DNA of 59,369 nucleotides from CAIJMI01 sp043798445. Lineage in GTDB: Bacteria; Patescibacteriota; Microgenomatia; UBA10105; UBA927. Below the pieces are notes generated by a model. It saw only the letters and a list, made by a program, of their open reading frames with translations, had not been told where the DNA came from and made no database searches. The stretch lies in the NCBI GenBank assembly GCA_043798445.1, contig JAZDOQ010000016.1, forward strand, positions 1 through 59,369, given 5' to 3'. The position numbers and the translations under genes are program-made. Positions 50,331-57,256 of the stretch are shown one piece after another; the stretch's first letter is position 1, and the number at the start of each line of letters is the position of its first letter.

Positions 50331-51118
50331 AACTATTCAGTCTGATCATCCCTGTTTATAAACAAGGAAAAACACTTAAACGCGATATTGAATCAATTAT
50401 CGACGTTTTGAAGGCGTTAGCAATTCCGTATGAAATTATTCCGGTAATTGATGGGTATCTCGATAACAGTCTTAAAGAAGCAAAAAAGGTAGCAGATATT
50501 CGGGTGAAACCTGTCGGATACGCGACAAACCGAGGAAAAGGATATGCGGTACGTTTTGGATTTGCACATGCATCAGGAGATGTTATTGGATTCATGGACG
50601 CAGGAGGAGATCTGAAAGCTAAAGCATTGCTTCCAATGCTTGCTCAATTTGAATTTCAAGATGCAGATGTAGTACTTGGAAGTAAACGACATCCGGATTC
50701 AAAAGTCGATTACCCAACGTACAGGAAAATTCTTTCATGGGTGTATCAAAAGTTTGTGAAAGTACTATTTGGGCTTGAAGTACGCGATACGCAAGTAGGA
50801 ATGAAATTGTATAGAAGAAAAGTGTTAGAAAATGTGTTACCAAGATTGTTAGTGAAACAGTTTGCGTTTGATATAGAGATTCTTGCAGTTGCATATCGTT
50901 TGGGATATCGAAAGATTTTTGAGTCGCCTATTGAGATAAATCTATTTTCTTCAAAAACGAGCATTGTCTGGTCAAGACTGTTTCGAGTTATTTACGACAT
51001 GATGAGTGATACTTTGGCTGTGTTTTACCGATTGAAGATACAGCGGTATTACGACGATGCTTCAAAACGGAAATGGCGGTTTGATCCGGAATTAAACTTC
51101 CGAATCAATATCGGATAG
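50327..51118 (+). CDS. GT2-like glycosyltransferase with atypical catalytic motifs
   Basis: 263 residues with overall DPM-like design: NRGKGYAVR (68-76), GSKRHPDSKVDYP, then DTQVGMKLYRR. Several key motifs differ from its relatives. PVYNEE reads PVYKQG (9-14), VDDGSxD reads PVIDGYLDNS (39-48), and the DxD metal site reads FMDAGGDL (89-96), with two glycines between the aspartates. The C-terminal quarter (DMMSDTLAVFYRLKIQRYYDD) may lie along the membrane. It could be an active enzyme of a divergent DPM subgroup or a non-catalytic partner; sequence alone does not decide. It is coupled to the flippase upstream (ATGA) and lies 1 bp before a GT4 gene. Confidence 0.82.
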   Translation: MKLFSLIIPVYKQGKTLKRDIESIIDVLKALAIPYEIIPVIDGYLDNSLKEAKKVADIRVKPVGYATNRGKGYAVRFGFAHASGDVIGFMDAGGDLKAKALLPMLAQFEFQDADVVLGSKRHPDSKVDYPTYRKILSWVYQKFVKVLFGLEVRDTQVGMKLYRRKVLENVLPRLLVKQFAFDIEILAVAYRLGYRKIFESPIEINLFSSKTSIVWSRLFRVIYDMMSDTLAVFYRLKIQRYYDDASKRKWRFDPELNFRINIG

Positions 51119-51119
51119 T

Positions 51120-52235
51120 ATGAAAATACTTCTATTAAATTGGCGTGATTTGACTCATCCACGAGCTGGTGGAGCGGAACTCGTGACAATGGAACATGCT
51201 AAAGGTTGGGTTAGAGCAGGTCATCGGGTGACTTGGGTCACTGGTTGGTATGGAGGGAAAAAAGAAGAGACGATTGAGGGGGTGTATATCGTCCGGCGCG
51301 CAGGATCTTTGACAATATATCTTTATGCTATGGTGTATATCCTCATAAATAGCCACTTTTTCGATGTCATTGTTGACGAAGCTCATGGTTTTCCTTTTTT
51401 TACGCCTCTTTTTACCAAAAAACCGGTTGTTTTGTTTATCCATGAAATAGCAGGTGAAATTTGGGATTACATGTTCTCATTCCCTAAAAATATTATCGGT
51501 AAGTTTTTGGAATCTTCTTACTTTCGTCTGTATAAACACTGTCACGTGTGGACTGATGCACCCTCAACAATCGATGAATTAGTTGAACGGGGAATTCCAA
51601 GAGATCATTGTATTGCGATTCCGTGTCCAATTGTTTCCAAAAGTCCTCTTAAAGGGATGTTAAAAAAAGAAAAAAATCCAACATATATTTTTGTTTCACG
51701 CGTTGTGCGTATGAAAGGTGTCGAAGAGGTTATTAAAGCATTTTCTTTTATATATCGTGAAGATCAAAAATCGAAACTTTGGATTGTCGGTGGCGGTGAA
51801 GACTCATATGTTAGGGAATTGAAAACAATGACAGAAGAATATGGTATTGGAAAAAATGTTCAATGGTTTGGAGTAGTTTCCGAACAAAAAAAATATGAGC
51901 TTATGACCAAGGCTCATCTTCTGCTTCACGCATCAGTGAAAGAAGGGTGGGGACTTGTGGTTCTTGAGGCTGTTTCTGTTGGCACGCCAGCTGTTGTTTA
52001 TAATGTGGGAGGACTTAAAGACGTGGTAAAGAACGGGATAACAGGTATTGTCATATCTGATAATTCACCGCTTCGGATGGCAGAAGCAGCGTTGAAACTT
52101 TATTCAGACAAAAAGATGTACAATCTGTATCAATCAAACGGAAAAAAACGGGTTGATAGCCTGAAATGGAAAAATGTTACCAGACAAAGCCTTTTGTTAT
52201 TAACGAAAGCCGCAAAGACAAAAACTGATATATGA
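51120..52235 (+). CDS. GT4 glycosyltransferase
   Basis: 371 residues, GT-B fold. It starts MKILLLNWRDLTHPRAGGAE, a glycine-rich acceptor-domain signature shared with the paralogue at 52504-53616 (NWRDIRHDWAGGGE). The donor domain opens near FVSRVVRMKGVEEV and includes SVKEGWGLVVLEAVSVG with an E-x7-E motif. No membrane helix. It should extend a lipid-linked glycan in the cytoplasm. Its TGA stop overlaps the ATG of a dubious 74-codon frame, after which the operon is interrupted by the longest gap in the window before the second GT4. Confidence 0.88.
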   Translation: MKILLLNWRDLTHPRAGGAELVTMEHAKGWVRAGHRVTWVTGWYGGKKEETIEGVYIVRRAGSLTIYLYAMVYILINSHFFDVIVDEAHGFPFFTPLFTKKPVVLFIHEIAGEIWDYMFSFPKNIIGKFLESSYFRLYKHCHVWTDAPSTIDELVERGIPRDHCIAIPCPIVSKSPLKGMLKKEKNPTYIFVSRVVRMKGVEEVIKAFSFIYREDQKSKLWIVGGGEDSYVRELKTMTEEYGIGKNVQWFGVVSEQKKYELMTKAHLLLHASVKEGWGLVVLEAVSVGTPAVVYNVGGLKDVVKNGITGIVISDNSPLRMAEAALKLYSDKKMYNLYQSNGKKRVDSLKWKNVTRQSLLLLTKAAKTKTDI

Positions 52236-52456
52236 AGATATGGCTTCTTTTAGCGCCTTGTGTATACGGAGATAGTATCGGCTTGATTGCTTCCGACATC
52301 TACACAATTATTCCAACAGTTGTCATTGGATTTCGTATTGTTCAAAACGAAAACTTTTTACTCCAATGTTTTTTTGCACTCTATTTTGCGCAAAAATATA
52401 TTCAAGCACATAACACATCACTCCTGCCTGACAATCTAGACGATTGTTGCGTATAA
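52232..52456 (+). CDS. doubtful 74-codon ORF, possible gene remnant
   Basis: An ATG in an ATGA overlap with the GT4 stop opens a 74-codon frame that starts MKIWLLLAPCVYGDSIG, superficially like the N-terminus of a GT4 enzyme. It then loses any recognisable pattern and ends in a Cys-Cys-Val tail. No family is recognised, and the other frames of 52236-52503 show no continuation. It may be the stub of a deleted glycosyltransferase gene, or non-coding. The frame runs over a small inverted repeat (52431-52447) and the promoter-like site for the next gene. Confidence 0.25.
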   Translation: MKIWLLLAPCVYGDSIGLIASDIYTIIPTVVIGFRIVQNENFLLQCFFALYFAQKYIQAHNTSLLPDNLDDCCV

Positions 52457-52475
52457 CGAACAATAACGGTACTAT
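52431..52475 (+). promoter_or_regulatory. candidate promoter with a small inverted repeat
   Basis: TTGCGT (52447-52452) and TACTAT (52470-52475) are 17 bp apart, about 28 bases before ATG 52504. Immediately upstream, ACAATC and GATTGT form a 6-bp inverted repeat around TAGAC (52431-52447) that could be an operator. Each hexamer is only a partial match. This is the one intergenic space in the window large enough for such an arrangement. Confidence 0.35.
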
Positions 52476-52503
52476 ACGCGTTATTCATCAATTTAAATCA
52501 AAT

Positions 52504-53616
52504 ATGCGCATTTTAATTTTTAATTGGCGGGATATTCGTCACGACTGGGCGGGTGGTGGTGAGGTATATGTGCACGAGTTAGCTAAACGTTGGGTTAGGT
52601 TTGGGAATACAGTTACCTTATTTTGTGGACAAAACGTTGGAAAAAAACTTCCGGAAAGAGAAAAAATAGACGGGATTTTAATTCTCCGTCATGGTGGACG
52701 CTTCTCTGTTTATTTTTGGGCAATTTTTTATTATTTCAAGGAATTAAGAAATCACACAGATATCGTTGTTGATGTACAAAATGGAATACCTTTTTTTACC
52801 CCACTATTCAGCTTTAAACCAAAATTAGCCGTGGTCTACCATGTTCATGGTAAACAGTTTTTTATAGAATTACCTTTTCCAATAAACCTTATTGGGTATT
52901 TGGTGGAAAAATACGTGTTTCCTTTTTTATACGGAAGAATTGCTATACAGGCAATTTCTAAAAATACGAAAAGTGATTTAATTCATCTCGGACTACCTGC
53001 AAAAAATATTACTATTATCTATTGTGGTATGAATGGTCATGCAAAAAAGCTTATCACCATTCATAAATTTTCAAATCCAACAGTTTTATACTTAGGAAGA
53101 ATAAAAAAATATAAGAGGGTTGACTCGTTAGTTGCTGTTATGCAAAACGTCATTAGAGTCAAACCTAAAACGAAGCTAATTATCGCAGGTTGGGGAACAG
53201 AAGCATCTTCAGTTGTTAATTCGGCTATGATGAGTTCAATACGAAAACATATTCATATACTTGGTCCTGTTTCTGAATCAGAGAAAAAACAATTGCTTGC
53301 AAAATCGTGGGTTTTTGTTAATCCCTCGATTAATGAAGGGTGGGGAATTTCTGTTATTGAAGCTAATCTTTATGGAACGCCTGCGATTGCATATCGTGTT
53401 CAAGGTCTTCGCGAGTCAATTCGTCATGGAAAAACAGGTTTATTAGTAAAGGATGAAAAAAGTTTTTCTGATGCTATAATTACGTTGTTATCAAATACAA
53501 CTTTGCGAAATTCAATGGGGAAACGTGCAAAACTTTGGGCAGCAAAATTTAATTGGGATAAAGCATCGAAAAAAAGTTTACGTTTACTTGATTCTCTATA
53601 TCGAAGACACAAGTGA
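52504..53616 (+). CDS. GT4 glycosyltransferase
   Basis: 370 residues from ATG 52504 (MRILIFNWRD). The frame is open to 52444, but that extension has no family resemblance and covers the promoter-like site. Paralogue of 51120-52235: NWRDIRHDWAGGGEVYVHELAKRW at the N-terminus, DVQNGIPFFTPLF, a donor domain from YLGRIKKYKRVDSL, and SINEGWGISVIEANLYG with the E-x7-E motif. It probably adds a sugar to a lipid-linked intermediate. Its stop overlaps the GTG start of the methyltransferase gene (GTGA), and a 9-bp inverted repeat begins at this junction. Confidence 0.88.
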   Translation: MRILIFNWRDIRHDWAGGGEVYVHELAKRWVRFGNTVTLFCGQNVGKKLPEREKIDGILILRHGGRFSVYFWAIFYYFKELRNHTDIVVDVQNGIPFFTPLFSFKPKLAVVYHVHGKQFFIELPFPINLIGYLVEKYVFPFLYGRIAIQAISKNTKSDLIHLGLPAKNITIIYCGMNGHAKKLITIHKFSNPTVLYLGRIKKYKRVDSLVAVMQNVIRVKPKTKLIIAGWGTEASSVVNSAMMSSIRKHIHILGPVSESEKKQLLAKSWVFVNPSINEGWGISVIEANLYGTPAIAYRVQGLRESIRHGKTGLLVKDEKSFSDAIITLLSNTTLRNSMGKRAKLWAAKFNWDKASKKSLRLLDSLYRRHK

Positions 53617-54485
53617 TATCAGAAAATACTGATATCATAAATTGTATGTTTGGATCAATATATTCAAATCATCTAGATTATTTAAAGAAATCATTTCGAG
53701 GGATGAATAAGGAATATCATAAGAAAGACAAGAATAAAGCCTCATTCGTCATGGATAAGCTTCAGCAGGCATATATAAAGATTTTTGGCATTCCAGAAAT
53801 AGGTTTTCAAATGAGATATTTTCATTTTAAAAAAACACTCGATATGTGTGGTGAAAAAAACTTGAATAGGATTCTTGACGCAGGGTGTGGAATCGGATGT
53901 TACACAGTTGCCCTTGCTCGTCAATTTAAAAATAGTGCCGTTGTTGGTGTTGATAATTCAAAGAGGAATGTACATATAGGGAAAACACTAGCTCGAGAAT
54001 TAAGATTATCTAATATAGTTTTTAAAACTGGTGATATTTCAAAAAGGACGCTTGAAAGGAAAAAATACGATTTTATTATTTGTATTGACGTGTTGGAGCA
54101 CATTGAGGAGTATCAAAGGGTTCTGAAGAATTTTTATCAAATGCTGAGACCAGGAGGGTATTTGTATATTCATGTACCGCAGATGCACCAAAAGCGTTTC
54201 TTTAAACGGTTCCAAACTTGGAGTCATGAAGGACATGTGAGAGAAGGATTTGTTCCGTCTATTTTTGATAGAGATTTGAAAAAAATCGGATTTCATAAAA
54301 TACGCGTATGGAATACATTTGGAACGATGGGAAGCATTGCATGGGAATTGAATCATCTGGCTTTGTCAAAAAGTTTTGTAATGACTGCATTAATTTATCC
54401 CCTTCTACTTCCGTTAGTCTTTCTTGATCGATTTATAATGAACAGAAAGGGATTAGCTGCGGCGTACCTATACAAAAAGATATGA
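53613..54485 (+). CDS. class I SAM-dependent methyltransferase with C-terminal hydrophobic segment
   Basis: 290 residues from GTG 53613 (GTGA overlap); ATG 53646 is an alternative that would place the 53614-53637 inverted repeat just before the start. Motif I is ILDAGCGIGCYT (87-98), with VDNSKRN as the next acidic-loop motif, then CIDVLEHIEEY and MLRPGGYLYIHVP. The last 60 residues include a hydrophobic stretch, MTALIYPLLLPLVFLDRFI, likely to sit in or on the membrane. In glycan clusters such enzymes often methylate a sugar, sometimes capping the chain; that role here is inference. It is coupled to the next GT2 (ATGA). Confidence 0.86.
   Translation: MISENTDIINCMFGSIYSNHLDYLKKSFRGMNKEYHKKDKNKASFVMDKLQQAYIKIFGIPEIGFQMRYFHFKKTLDMCGEKNLNRILDAGCGIGCYTVALARQFKNSAVVGVDNSKRNVHIGKTLARELRLSNIVFKTGDISKRTLERKKYDFIICIDVLEHIEEYQRVLKNFYQMLRPGGYLYIHVPQMHQKRFFKRFQTWSHEGHVREGFVPSIFDRDLKKIGFHKIRVWNTFGTMGSIAWELNHLALSKSFVMTALIYPLLLPLVFLDRFIMNRKGLAAAYLYKKI
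53614..53637. repeat. 9-bp inverted repeat at the methyltransferase start
   Basis: TGATATCAG and CTGATATCA are perfect reverse complements around AAAATA. The repeat begins at the GT4 stop codon and covers the first codons after GTG 53613. It ends 8 bases before ATG 53646. It could hide or expose a start site. No T-run follows. Confidence 0.7.
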
Positions 54486-55504
54486 AAAGAAAAATATATC
54501 CAACAATCTCAATATTGACGATTACATACAATCCAAATCCGGCAGTTTTTACTCGTTCACTTGAGTCTATAAAAAAACAACACTATCCAAAAAACAAACT
54601 CGAACATATTATTGTCGATGGGGGGTCTAGAGAGTTAACGATACTTCTTGCAAAAAGGTATGGCTGCACAGTTATAATTCGGAAAGACCTTCGCGATCAA
54701 AGTGAAGCAAGACGGTCATACGCGGTAAAAAAAGCAAAGAATGAAATCATATTATGGTTAGAATCAGATAATATACTTGAGGATACAAATTCACTTTCTG
54801 AACTTGTTCAACCTTTCATAGATGATCCAAAAATCATCTCATCCTTTCCGCTTCACTATGGATATAACAAACATGGATCGATACTTGATCGGTACAGTGC
54901 TTTATTTGGAGGGTGTGATCCAGTAGTCCTTTATTTGAAAAAAACTGATAGAGAACCTTGGTATTCACAAAAATATTCAAAAGGGAAACTTATACGAAAG
55001 AAAAAGGCATATGAAGTGATTCAATTTGATGAGTCTACACTTCCGACGGTCGGGGATAACGGATTTCTGACACGCAGGTCGGTTCTACTTCAAGCTCATA
55101 TACGCCCTGAACAGTATGTGCATATCGATATATATATCGATTTATTGAAACTTGGATACAATCGCTTTGCAGTTGTTCATTCAACGTCAATAGAACACAT
55201 TATTGGAAATAGCCTTATACAACTTCTTCAAAAAAGAATGGTTTACGCGAAACGATTTTCATTATCACCCCATTTTAAGAATAGAAGATATTTTGTATAT
55301 AACAGCAATAGTATAAAAGATAAGGCGCGTTTACTTTTATTTGTGTTTTATAGTTTTACGTTTATACAACCGGTTTGGTTGTCGATTCGTGGATATATGA
55401 TGATCCGAGATCTGTCCTGGTTTTTGCATCCGATTGCTAGCTTTCTTTTTATGCTCTATTATATGAGAACAACATTGCTGTCTATAAATAAAACCAGCAA
55501 ATGA
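54482..55504 (+). CDS. GT2 glycosyltransferase with C-terminal membrane segments
   Basis: 340 residues. SILTITYNPNPAVFTRSLES at the start, then HIIVDGGSRELT, DQSEARRSYAVKKAKNE and WLESDNILE, where the metal site reads ESD rather than DxD in the common sense. The second half has FDESTLPTVGDNGFLTRR, an acceptor-domain motif, and HIDIYIDLLKLGY. Two hydrophobic stretches near the end (from residue about 278) suggest membrane association. Possibly a sugar transferase for a lipid-linked acceptor; donor unknown. It lies between the methyltransferase and the CDP-sugar genes, 4 bp before rfbF. Confidence 0.83.
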   Translation: MKRKIYPTISILTITYNPNPAVFTRSLESIKKQHYPKNKLEHIIVDGGSRELTILLAKRYGCTVIIRKDLRDQSEARRSYAVKKAKNEIILWLESDNILEDTNSLSELVQPFIDDPKIISSFPLHYGYNKHGSILDRYSALFGGCDPVVLYLKKTDREPWYSQKYSKGKLIRKKKAYEVIQFDESTLPTVGDNGFLTRRSVLLQAHIRPEQYVHIDIYIDLLKLGYNRFAVVHSTSIEHIIGNSLIQLLQKRMVYAKRFSLSPHFKNRRYFVYNSNSIKDKARLLLFVFYSFTFIQPVWLSIRGYMMIRDLSWFLHPIASFLFMLYYMRTTLLSINKTSK

Positions 55505-55508
55505 AAAT

Positions 55509-56288
55509 ATGAAAACAGTCATTCTCTGCGGTGGGATAGGATATCGTCTTAAAGAAGAAACTGAATTTAAACCAAAACCAATGGTGCTAGTCGGAGGAAA
55601 ACCCATTCTTTGGCATATTATGAAAATGTATAGCCATTATGGGTTTAATGACTTTATCATCGCACTTGGATATAAAGGGAACCTTATCAAAGAATACTTT
55701 TTGAATCAGAAATATTTTTCACATGATTTTTCCTTATCTACGAAGTCTGGTGTGACTTCTATACATAAGAATAGAATAAGTGGAATTGCCGATGATTTTT
55801 ATATTACATTTGTTGATACAGGGGAATCTACATTACCAGGAGAACGAATTCTTCGAATGAAAAACTATATACCGGAAAGTGACAGGAATTTTATGGTTAC
55901 GTATGGTGATGGAGTATCTGATCTTAACATAGCAAAACTTGTTGCCTTTCATAAAAAGCAAAATACCATTGGTACGGTGACAGGGGTTCATCCTCGAAGC
56001 AAATACGGCCTTCTCTCTGTCAACGAACGCCACATCGTGCATTCATTCACAGAGAAGCCAGTTCTTGTGGATTGGGTGAATGGTGGATTTATGGTGTTTA
56101 AACGGAAAGCACTTAATTATTTCAAAGAAAATGAAATGGAGCATGAAGGATTGAAGCGTTTGATTGGTGAAAAACAACTTTCCTTATATATTCACGATAA
56201 GTTTTGGTTTGCCGTGGATACATATAAAGAACTGGAAGATCTCAATACAATGTGGACAAAACAGGAGTCTCCTTGGAAACTATGGTAA
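55509..56288 (+). CDS. rfbF: glucose-1-phosphate cytidylyltransferase
   Basis: 259 residues. Makes CDP-glucose from CTP and glucose 1-phosphate, the first step to CDP-linked deoxysugars. Recognised by ILCGGIGYRL (5-14), KPKPMVLVGGKPILWHIMK (21-39), FVDTGEST (101-108), TYGDGVSDLN (131-140) with the metal-binding Asp, VNGGFMVF, and HDKFWFAVDTYKELEDL near the end. Length matches RfbF/DdhA enzymes. One difference: the usual GGxGTRL is GGIGYRL, with Tyr at the Thr position. It is followed by the matching 4,6-dehydratase with a 7 bp overlap, which strongly supports the call. Confidence 0.93.
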   Translation: MKTVILCGGIGYRLKEETEFKPKPMVLVGGKPILWHIMKMYSHYGFNDFIIALGYKGNLIKEYFLNQKYFSHDFSLSTKSGVTSIHKNRISGIADDFYITFVDTGESTLPGERILRMKNYIPESDRNFMVTYGDGVSDLNIAKLVAFHKKQNTIGTVTGVHPRSKYGLLSVNERHIVHSFTEKPVLVDWVNGGFMVFKRKALNYFKENEMEHEGLKRLIGEKQLSLYIHDKFWFAVDTYKELEDLNTMWTKQESPWKLW

Positions 56289-57235
56289 AACAAACGGTTG
56301 TTGTCACCGGTGGCGCCGGATTTATCGGGGGTCATCTCGTAGAACTTCTTTTGCAAAAAAAGTACAAAGTCATTGTTATTGATATTCAAAAACGTTGTAA
56401 ATCATACTTCTTTCTTAATAAATTGGATAAAAAGGTTGTCTATAAACGAGTAGATATACGAAAACAAAAGCAGGTAGAACGTTTTTTTGGATCGGTCCAC
56501 CCGGCGTATGTTATTCATCTTGCTGCACAGCCCATCGTTCAGGACGCGTATGATCGTCCGTACGATGTGTTTGATACGAATATTATGGGAACAGTAAACA
56601 TATTAGAGGCTTGCCGAAGAGACAAAAAGATAAAAAGAATTCTTGTTGCTTCCTCTGATAAAGCATACGGAAAAACAAAAAAGACCTATACAGAAAGCTC
56701 GCCGCTTCAAGGTGATCATCCATATGATGTGTCGAAATCCTGTGAGGATTTGATAGCCTACACGTACTTTAAAACATACAATTTGCCCGTTGTTATCACA
56801 AGATTCGGAAATGTGTACGGTGAAGGAGATGTACATTTTGATAGGTTAGTTCCGGGAATATGTGAATCTTTGATAACTAAGAAACCGTTTCAAATTCGAA
56901 GTGATGGAACCTATGTACGTGATTATATATATGTGAATGATGTAGCCGCTGGATATATGACACTTCTTGCAACAAAAAGAGATATTGAAGGAGAAGCGTT
57001 TAATTTTTCCTCAGATGATACGTATTCGGTGTTGAAATTAATCAAACAGGCGGAATTGTCATTGCATGTAAAGATCCCTTACGAGATAAAAAATACTGCA
57101 AAAAACGAAATTCCATATCAACATTTGAACGATACAAAAATTAGATTATTAGGGTGGAGAGGAAGGATGAAATTTGATAAGGTTTTTCCGAAAATTTTTA
57201 CATGGTATCTTAAAAATATTAGTAATGGTGGCTAA
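56282..57235 (+). CDS. rfbG: CDP-glucose 4,6-dehydratase
   Basis: 317 residues from ATG 56282 (MVKQTVVV), overlapping rfbF by 7 bp; the longer in-frame start at 56252 adds residues before the Rossmann fold and is less likely. Short-chain dehydrogenase features: TGGAGFIGGH (9-18), HLAAQPIVQDAYDRP (79-93), the SSDKAYG motif (124-130) typical of sugar-nucleotide 4,6-dehydratases of the RfbG type, YDVSKSC with catalytic Tyr and Lys (148-154), and RFGNVYGEGDVHFDRLVPGI. It should convert CDP-glucose to CDP-4-keto-6-deoxyglucose with bound NAD. Pairing with RfbF makes this more likely than a UDP- or dTDP-sugar enzyme. Confidence 0.88.
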   Translation: MVKQTVVVTGGAGFIGGHLVELLLQKKYKVIVIDIQKRCKSYFFLNKLDKKVVYKRVDIRKQKQVERFFGSVHPAYVIHLAAQPIVQDAYDRPYDVFDTNIMGTVNILEACRRDKKIKRILVASSDKAYGKTKKTYTESSPLQGDHPYDVSKSCEDLIAYTYFKTYNLPVVITRFGNVYGEGDVHFDRLVPGICESLITKKPFQIRSDGTYVRDYIYVNDVAAGYMTLLATKRDIEGEAFNFSSDDTYSVLKLIKQAELSLHVKIPYEIKNTAKNEIPYQHLNDTKIRLLGWRGRMKFDKVFPKIFTWYLKNISNGG

Positions 57236-57256
57236 TCCTCATTACATATATGATAT

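Noticed and set aside
52444..52503. upstream extension of the GT4 gene to 52444
   Set aside because: The added 20 residues do not resemble the paralogue's N-terminus, which begins at the NWRD-containing Met at 52504, and they cover the promoter-like sequence.
55509..57235. dTDP-rhamnose pathway (RmlA/RmlB) instead of CDP-glucose enzymes
   Set aside because: The nucleotidyltransferase has the KPKPMV, WHIMK and TYGDGVSD motifs of RfbF rather than RmlA, and the dehydratase has the RfbG-type SSDKAYG rather than RmlB's STDEVYG.
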